Positions 59,134 to 64,000 of a stretch of DNA of 64,000 nucleotides are shown here, piece after piece. The translations under genes and the position numbers were made by a program. The stretch comes from Meandrina meandrites (lineage: Eukaryota; Cnidaria; Anthozoa; Scleractinia; Meandrinidae): the NCBI GenBank assembly GCA_963693305.1, contig OY855906.1:29494626-29558625 (forward strand), read 5' to 3'. Each line of letters begins with the position of its first letter. Position 1 is the first letter of the stretch. Under the pieces are notes generated by a model. That model had not been told where the DNA came from and did not search any database. It worked only from the letters and a program-made list of their open reading frames with translations.

Positions 59134-62085
59134 TGTGATAAAATGCCTTTAAGAAAAAAAACTAGCTATAGAAGATATATGCGCTCAGGCACTTCAAAAT
59201 AACAATCGCGATTTTGTGTAAGATTACACTGTGGATGTCAGTCGAGACAAATCTCGTTTTAATGAAGTGAAAAGCGATTTTAAAGTATAACAGTTATCTT
59301 TTTAAATAAACTAATTGACAATGATGGAAGTTTTCAGTGAAAATTAATGTTTGTGATGCGTGGCCCTCGATGTCTTTCAGTGTTCAAGTGACTGCTGCCA
59401 TAGCAGGGGCAGCAGCAAATCAGGTCTTTAAACAAAGGGCTCAACTTATGTGAACTATATCGCATTGTTAATGATTAGTATAATCAATAATTACCGCACT
59501 GATGAAATAAAAATGTTACTCGCACATGTAAACTGGTAAAGCAAATCGACTGGTTCAGAAATATCATGGCCGAGACTCTTCGAAAGTTTCCCAAGCTACC
59601 AGTTAGTTAAGTTGCATTGAAATCACCAGTTTCAGGAAGACCACACCCCTCCACCGAATATGTATAAGGTTTCCAAAAACAGCATTGAAGATGAGGGGAA
59701 GGGGAATGGGGTGGTGGTGAGTAGCATTGGTATTATTATGACCTGTAAATTGTTATTGAAAATAGTTCTTTCGTCTCTCAGCCATTTTGCAGCGCAAAAC
59801 TCGTCATGTAATAGAACTCGCCGATGTTTAAAGAAACAAGTGCAAATTGAACTTGCAAGTGTGAATATTTTACATATGTCCTTGTATACCAACTAATTAG
59901 CTGTGAGTGGCGTTTATTTCAGCCCTTCAGCGTTACTAGCCAAAAAGAAAAAAGTCTTGACTATTGTTTAAATTTCAGAACAGTCCTTCGGAACAATCGG
60001 CTTTTCTAACGATGACCGAAAAAGAGAAGCTATTCCCCAACCGTAAATAATTAATGTTGCTTGACTCAGTATTTTTGTTGGAGCAACTTCCAAATTTGAA
60101 CCTCCAATACCCGAGTAGCTCGATTTTAATTACATATCCATTATCACACATGGAATATACATACAGACTGAACTATAATATGATATCAAATCGCGTAAGT
60201 CTTCCTGATTCTAGTGTTTTGGATAAAGTATACGGGACACATGTTAACATAATAAGTAGTAAAAAAGTCAAACCTTCAGGAAACATCCAGTAATAAAGTA
60301 ACAAATATGTTTATATGAAGCCCCGCAATCTTTAGTTTACACATAAATTATACCATTTCTATGGAAAATTCAAAATATTTCAAAATTCCTCTAATGGATT
60401 TTTATGAAACTCCGCTCAGCAGAAGGATTTTGGTTCGGTACATTGTGGTACGAAAGTAGAGGAGGATAGCCAATCACAAAGCCGCTTTGGATCGGTGCAG
60501 TACTACTGTTTAGGCATGGGAGGATCAAATTGGAAGTTACTCCTACAAAAAGAGTGGATCCAGCCACCTTAAACTTTGGGCACTGACAAAATAGCAGCAT
60601 AACGTGCAATAGTTACGTCACACCATACTCTCTGGTGTGCATGGAGGTTTATGACCAGTAACTTTAAATTAACAGATAAACCTCGGCTCGGGTTGAAGAC
60701 ATAAACAAACTATTTTCATACAAATATTTTCTCGCTGGCTTTCTTTTTTTTAATTAAAAGGAACACATTTTCAAGGATATACAAGTGTAGGCATTAAATT
60801 ATACGTTTCTCGAATATCCTGATCAGTACTTTACGAACGCGTTAATAATCAGATCATGAACACGTTTGATACTTCGCCTACCTCTCGTGTTTTAGTCGTA
60901 CGCCACTGATCGCTTGATTTATTTACCCGTGTTTACCCTCAACACTTCACGTGCGAGTCAGTATTCGATTACAAACACGTTTCATACTTTGCGTGGATCT
61001 CGTGTTCCACTAGAATGCTTCAGGACGCGCGACATGTTCTCTGACCGAATTATAACTTGTAAAAGAAAATTGTGGGAAAACTTGTACTGTATTCCCAGTG
61101 TCATTCACGAAAATTATTGAATATGTGGCGTATACGTTCGTATTCGTAGACGTTTACGTCAGAAGTTGTTTCGTGTATCTCGTGTTTCAGTCGCATACTC
61201 ATAAACAACTACGAGCATTAGAAACTGTTCGAGTCACAAGAGATCGCTAAATGTTTGAGGGAAATCTAACTAACGTTTTTCTAACCAAACATCGACCCTT
61301 TGCATTCTTTAACACTTTGAGTCATTCAGAAGTATCCAATTTGAATTTGGAAAAGCAGGCCGGATTTGAATAGGATAGTCCAGGTGTATTTCGAGTCAAG
61401 CGTCATCCAATACTTCGGAACATTACGGTATTCTCGGCGTCATCGGATCCGTATTCGGGCGAATTAGGGTCTGAATATTTACCTATTTGTGCAGTTTCCA
61501 AACAAGAAGGCTGTCTAAACTACATCCAAATGAAAAAAAGTAATCTCATCTCAAGTAGAAAACGGGGCGAAAAACAACAAGGTTTTTTTCCCCGTTGTAT
61601 ATTGCAGAATTCGAAAGAGCTCCCCATTCACGAATGCAATTATACATGTTTAGTGTGATCAGGATCATAACTATTTGATTAAAACCTTACGTCGACATTC
61701 TTTAAGCCATATTTTAAATTATACGTAAAAAAATGGTTCAATAAGCACTGCACAAGAAACATTAACACGTTACGTTTCCTTAGCAACTTTGTCATATTGT
61801 AAAATACCTTAAGATCGCAATGGATTGTGGTGCAATTATGTACTCATAGATTTTGCCTGCTGTTATTCGTCTATTGCTTGTTAAAACTTTGTTAGAAGCA
61901 AGAAAGCAAACAACCAGTTGAACGTAATTAAGACGGAATCCACCAGGAAGTCGAGTAATATTTATTTAAGTTGGACAAAAATCGAGTACCAGAATAATTT
62001 AAATCCTATTGCGTTATTTTCTACCCTAAATAAAAGGTAAAGATGTAAGTAATTATCACTGATAACACCAACAACAATTTCTTAT
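59134..62085. other. Intergenic, nothing firmly recognised
   Basis: AT-rich. A loose repeat of AACACGTTT-ATACTT occurs near 60858 and 60976. The minus-strand open frame 60609-60391 (starting M-H-V-M-L-L-F-C-Q-C) has no motif I can name and no splice partner. No tRNA boxes found. Confidence 0.4.
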
Positions 62086-62455
62086 CAGAGTCTTATAGGT
62101 AAGTTCTCACGTGCAGCCATTTTGTAAAATATCGTCCTCAAGCGATTTGTTTACGGTGTTTGGTGTTGTTAGAAAATATTTCTTTTGATAAGATATTTGA
62201 AGCAATAACACAAAAGTTTGCAATAAGGTGTAAATAATTTTGGTACAACAATTTCTTATCAGAGCCTGAGAAAATGAAATTTAATGTTCACAAGCTATAG
62301 GCAAAAGCTCGCGTCTTTTAAGCGATTTAGTGGAATTCAGCGGAACTTCGAGATTGGTTTTCGATGTCTGGTGTTGTTAGAAAATATTTCTTTTGATAAG
62401 ATATTTGAAGCAGTAACACAAAAGCTTGCAATAAGGTGTAAATAATTTTGGTACA
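62086..62455. repeat. Two-unit tandem repeat, about 208 bp
   Basis: TGTTGTTAGAAAATATTTC, AGATATTTGAAGCARTAACAC and CAATAAGGTGTAAATAATTT recur 208-209 bp apart. Each unit starts with CAATTTCTTATCAGAG. Confidence 0.8.
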
Positions 62456-62598
62456 TAATTTTGTCCAACAACTACTCGAAGTCCTGGCGGCTTCCGTCTT
62501 AATCAGTTAACTAATTAACCAAGCAAGTAACGAAGCAAACAAAAGCAAGCAAGCAAGCAAGCAGCCAGCGAGCAAGCCAGCCATTAATGAATGAAACT

Positions 62599-62753
62599 TC
62601 ATGCACAGTTTCCCCATCTTCCTGATCGATACACAGGATCCAATGCACACCAGAGTTTGCTGTGATCCTTTTTGGTGCAAGAGTTGTAGGTCTTTCCGTT
62701 GTACTCGAAAGGAATACTGCAGCATTTACCAGATGTTGTCCTCGGATTACAAA
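62599..62753 (-). CDS. Gene F last exon: fibronectin type II domain
   Basis: 155 nt, acceptor TTTTCAG, stop TGA at 62601-62599. Contains [17 protein letters not shown], then L-W-C-A-L and G-R-W-G-N-C-A. The C-x-P-F-x-Y-x-G-x-x-Y-x-x-C...W-C...C layout is the FN2 signature, a collagen- or glycan-binding kringle-like fold. Confidence 0.85.
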
Positions 62754-64000
62754 CTGAAAAGGCAGCAACGGAATATCTAGCGTTACTTGGCAATATACCT
62801 TGGGTTTAGGAAAATAGGACCACAGACCTTTCCCCTTGAATTTTACCAAATTTGTTTAAACGGGTGGTTCTGTCCGATTAGGGACTTCTATTAGTATTTT
62901 TTTTGCATATAGAACACTATCATTTGAAAACAAAAATTTATTGGGATATTTTTTTTTTTTACGACGCACTTCCCCGACTTCTGGAAACAATGGCAGAATA
63001 ACGAGGCGTAGATTAAAACATGACAAGTTATATTTGCACCCACAGTAGGTGATCACGGATAGTTAATCAAAATTAGAACAAAATTCTTCAATCTGACTTG
63101 TTACCAGCAGGCCCGATTTTAATACAAATAGGACAGTTTAGGTGGCACGCTTGAAATTGGAGTGTCGGCTTCATGCGTGCAATCGGACAAGTGGATAACA
63201 CGCCATTTTTTTTTTTTTTTTTTTTTTGGGGGGGGGGGGGGGGGAGGGGTCTGTTGCACTTAAACGAATTTCTGCTCATGCATTAACCAGTCAAATCTTA
63301 CCTTGGCAGGTAATGCCATCCCCGGTATATCCGTCGCGACAACTACATTGGAATGAGCCATCAGTGTTAGTACATCTTGCTTTCAGGTCACAGTTGTTTG
63401 TCTCATCACTGGAACACTCATCTATATCTGGGTATAACAAACAAGGCCGTATTCATGAATGGGAGGAGTGCTTAAATTAATGGTAATCGTTATCATTCAG
63501 CTTCGAGTTGACAAAGAGCTGACGCCTGACGAGAAAAACAAATAACTTTGAGTAAAACACACAACAAGAATACCAACACAGCAGCACAACCAACAACAAT
63601 AACATCTGACATAAAGTATGACAGTTAACTAAAGTTGAGATTTGCTCTCCACTTGGGCGAGCAACAATGCTCGCTCTAAACTGAACGGCGTGGCGGTATA
63701 AACAAAAACCAAAAAAAACTGAGTATATTAGCATTAAGGAATTACTTCACCTACCTTCGCATGTTTTACCATCGCCAGTGAATCCTGGTTTACATGCACA
63801 CTGGAATGATCCCAAAAGATTGTCGCAATCGGCGTTAGAAGAACAGTCGTGTGTATTCAAGGTGCATTCGTCCACATCTAGATTTGTTAGAAACAGAGTA
63901 AAATAAATGCAAATTGTCTGTAACAATCTGCCTGTTACTCTGTCATTTAATTGAATTAGAAAATACTGCTCATTTACCGGCCATGCCTTACCTTGGCAGG
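62599..64000 (-). CDS. Gene F: EGF-repeat protein ending in fibronectin type II domain, 5' part beyond right edge
   Basis: Visible exons in transcription order are 64000-63992 (end of an EGF), 63877-63755, 63427-63302 and 62753-62599. All have GT/AG borders and phase 1-1 joins. The product contains consecutive calcium-binding EGF modules and then a C-terminal fibronectin type II domain with a stop right after its last cysteine. The architecture resembles fibrillin/fibulin-like or notch-like matrix proteins (inference). The C-Q-G and C-E-G exon ends match the second EGF of genes A and B, so the EGF exons may share ancestry. Confidence 0.75.
63208..63246. repeat. Adjacent poly-T and poly-G runs
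   Basis: About 19 T followed by about 15 G, within a gene F intron. Probably length-variable. Confidence 0.9.
63302..63427 (-). CDS. Gene F calcium-binding EGF exon
   Basis: 126 nt, acceptor ACCCAG, donor GTAAGA. D-I-D-E-C start, [26 protein letters not shown]. Confidence 0.87.
63755..63877 (-). CDS. Gene F calcium-binding EGF exon
   Basis: 123 nt, acceptor AATCTAG, donor GTAGGT. D-V-D-E-C start, [25 protein letters not shown]. Six cysteines with calcium-binding consensus. Confidence 0.87.
63992..64000 (-). CDS. Gene F partial EGF exon at right edge
   Basis: Only the last nine bases (coding C-Q and one further base) are present before donor GTAAGG. They match the ends of the next EGF exons. 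Confidence 0.6.

Overview
This window looks like nuclear DNA of an anthozoan cnidarian, most probably a stony coral or a close hexacorallian relative. It is AT-rich and intron-rich. Short exons with GT/AG borders encode secreted extracellular-matrix domains, and the rest is packed with tRNA-derived SINEs, MITEs, foldbacks, Penelope-like and non-LTR fragments and microsatellites of cnidarian type. No operons, ribosome binding sites or CRISPR arrays are expected or seen. All gene models were spliced by eye from reading frames, splice borders and intron phase.

The window holds six genes of one theme: a signal-peptide exon, then PAN/apple and EGF exons, then a variable C-terminal module. Genes A (1-2648, minus, cut by the left edge), B (8074-15030, minus, complete, 394 aa) and C (20619-36864, minus, complete, 453 aa) are paralogs. 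B and C end in a fibrinogen-related domain like that of coral 'uncharacterized skeletal organic matrix protein 5' (USOMP5). Genes D (45913-50592, plus, 391 aa) and E (53485-57791, plus, 391 aa) are a recent tandem pair. They keep the signal peptide-PAN-EGF front but end in a calcium-binding EGF and a one-exon laminin-G/concanavalin-like lectin domain. Gene F (62599-64000, minus, cut by the right edge) is a chain of calcium-binding EGF exons ending in a fibronectin type II domain.

Intron phases match across the genes: phase 1 after the signal peptide, phase 0 after PAN, phase 1 after each EGF. Shuffling of phase-compatible exons therefore explains how one N-terminal cassette was joined to different C-terminal domains. 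All products should be secreted, disulfide-rich adhesion or lectin-like proteins. A role in skeletal matrix, mucus or self/non-self recognition is inference.

Layout: 1-2648 gene A; 2649-8073 intergenic with a 26-bp tandem repeat, a SINE, a Harbinger MYB-like fragment, a foldback and a 1.07-kb Harbinger-type element; 8074-15030 gene B; 15031-20618 intergenic with MITEs and duplicated segments; 20619-36864 gene C, whose introns hold SINE/(TA)n arrays, a Crypton-like recombinase pseudogene, a large foldback, several MITEs and a Penelope-like element; 36865-45004 mobile-element territory including a 4.5-kb inverted-repeat element; about 45005-51300 and 51310-58370 the two tandem units carrying D and E; 58370-62598 mostly unassigned; 62599-64000 gene F.
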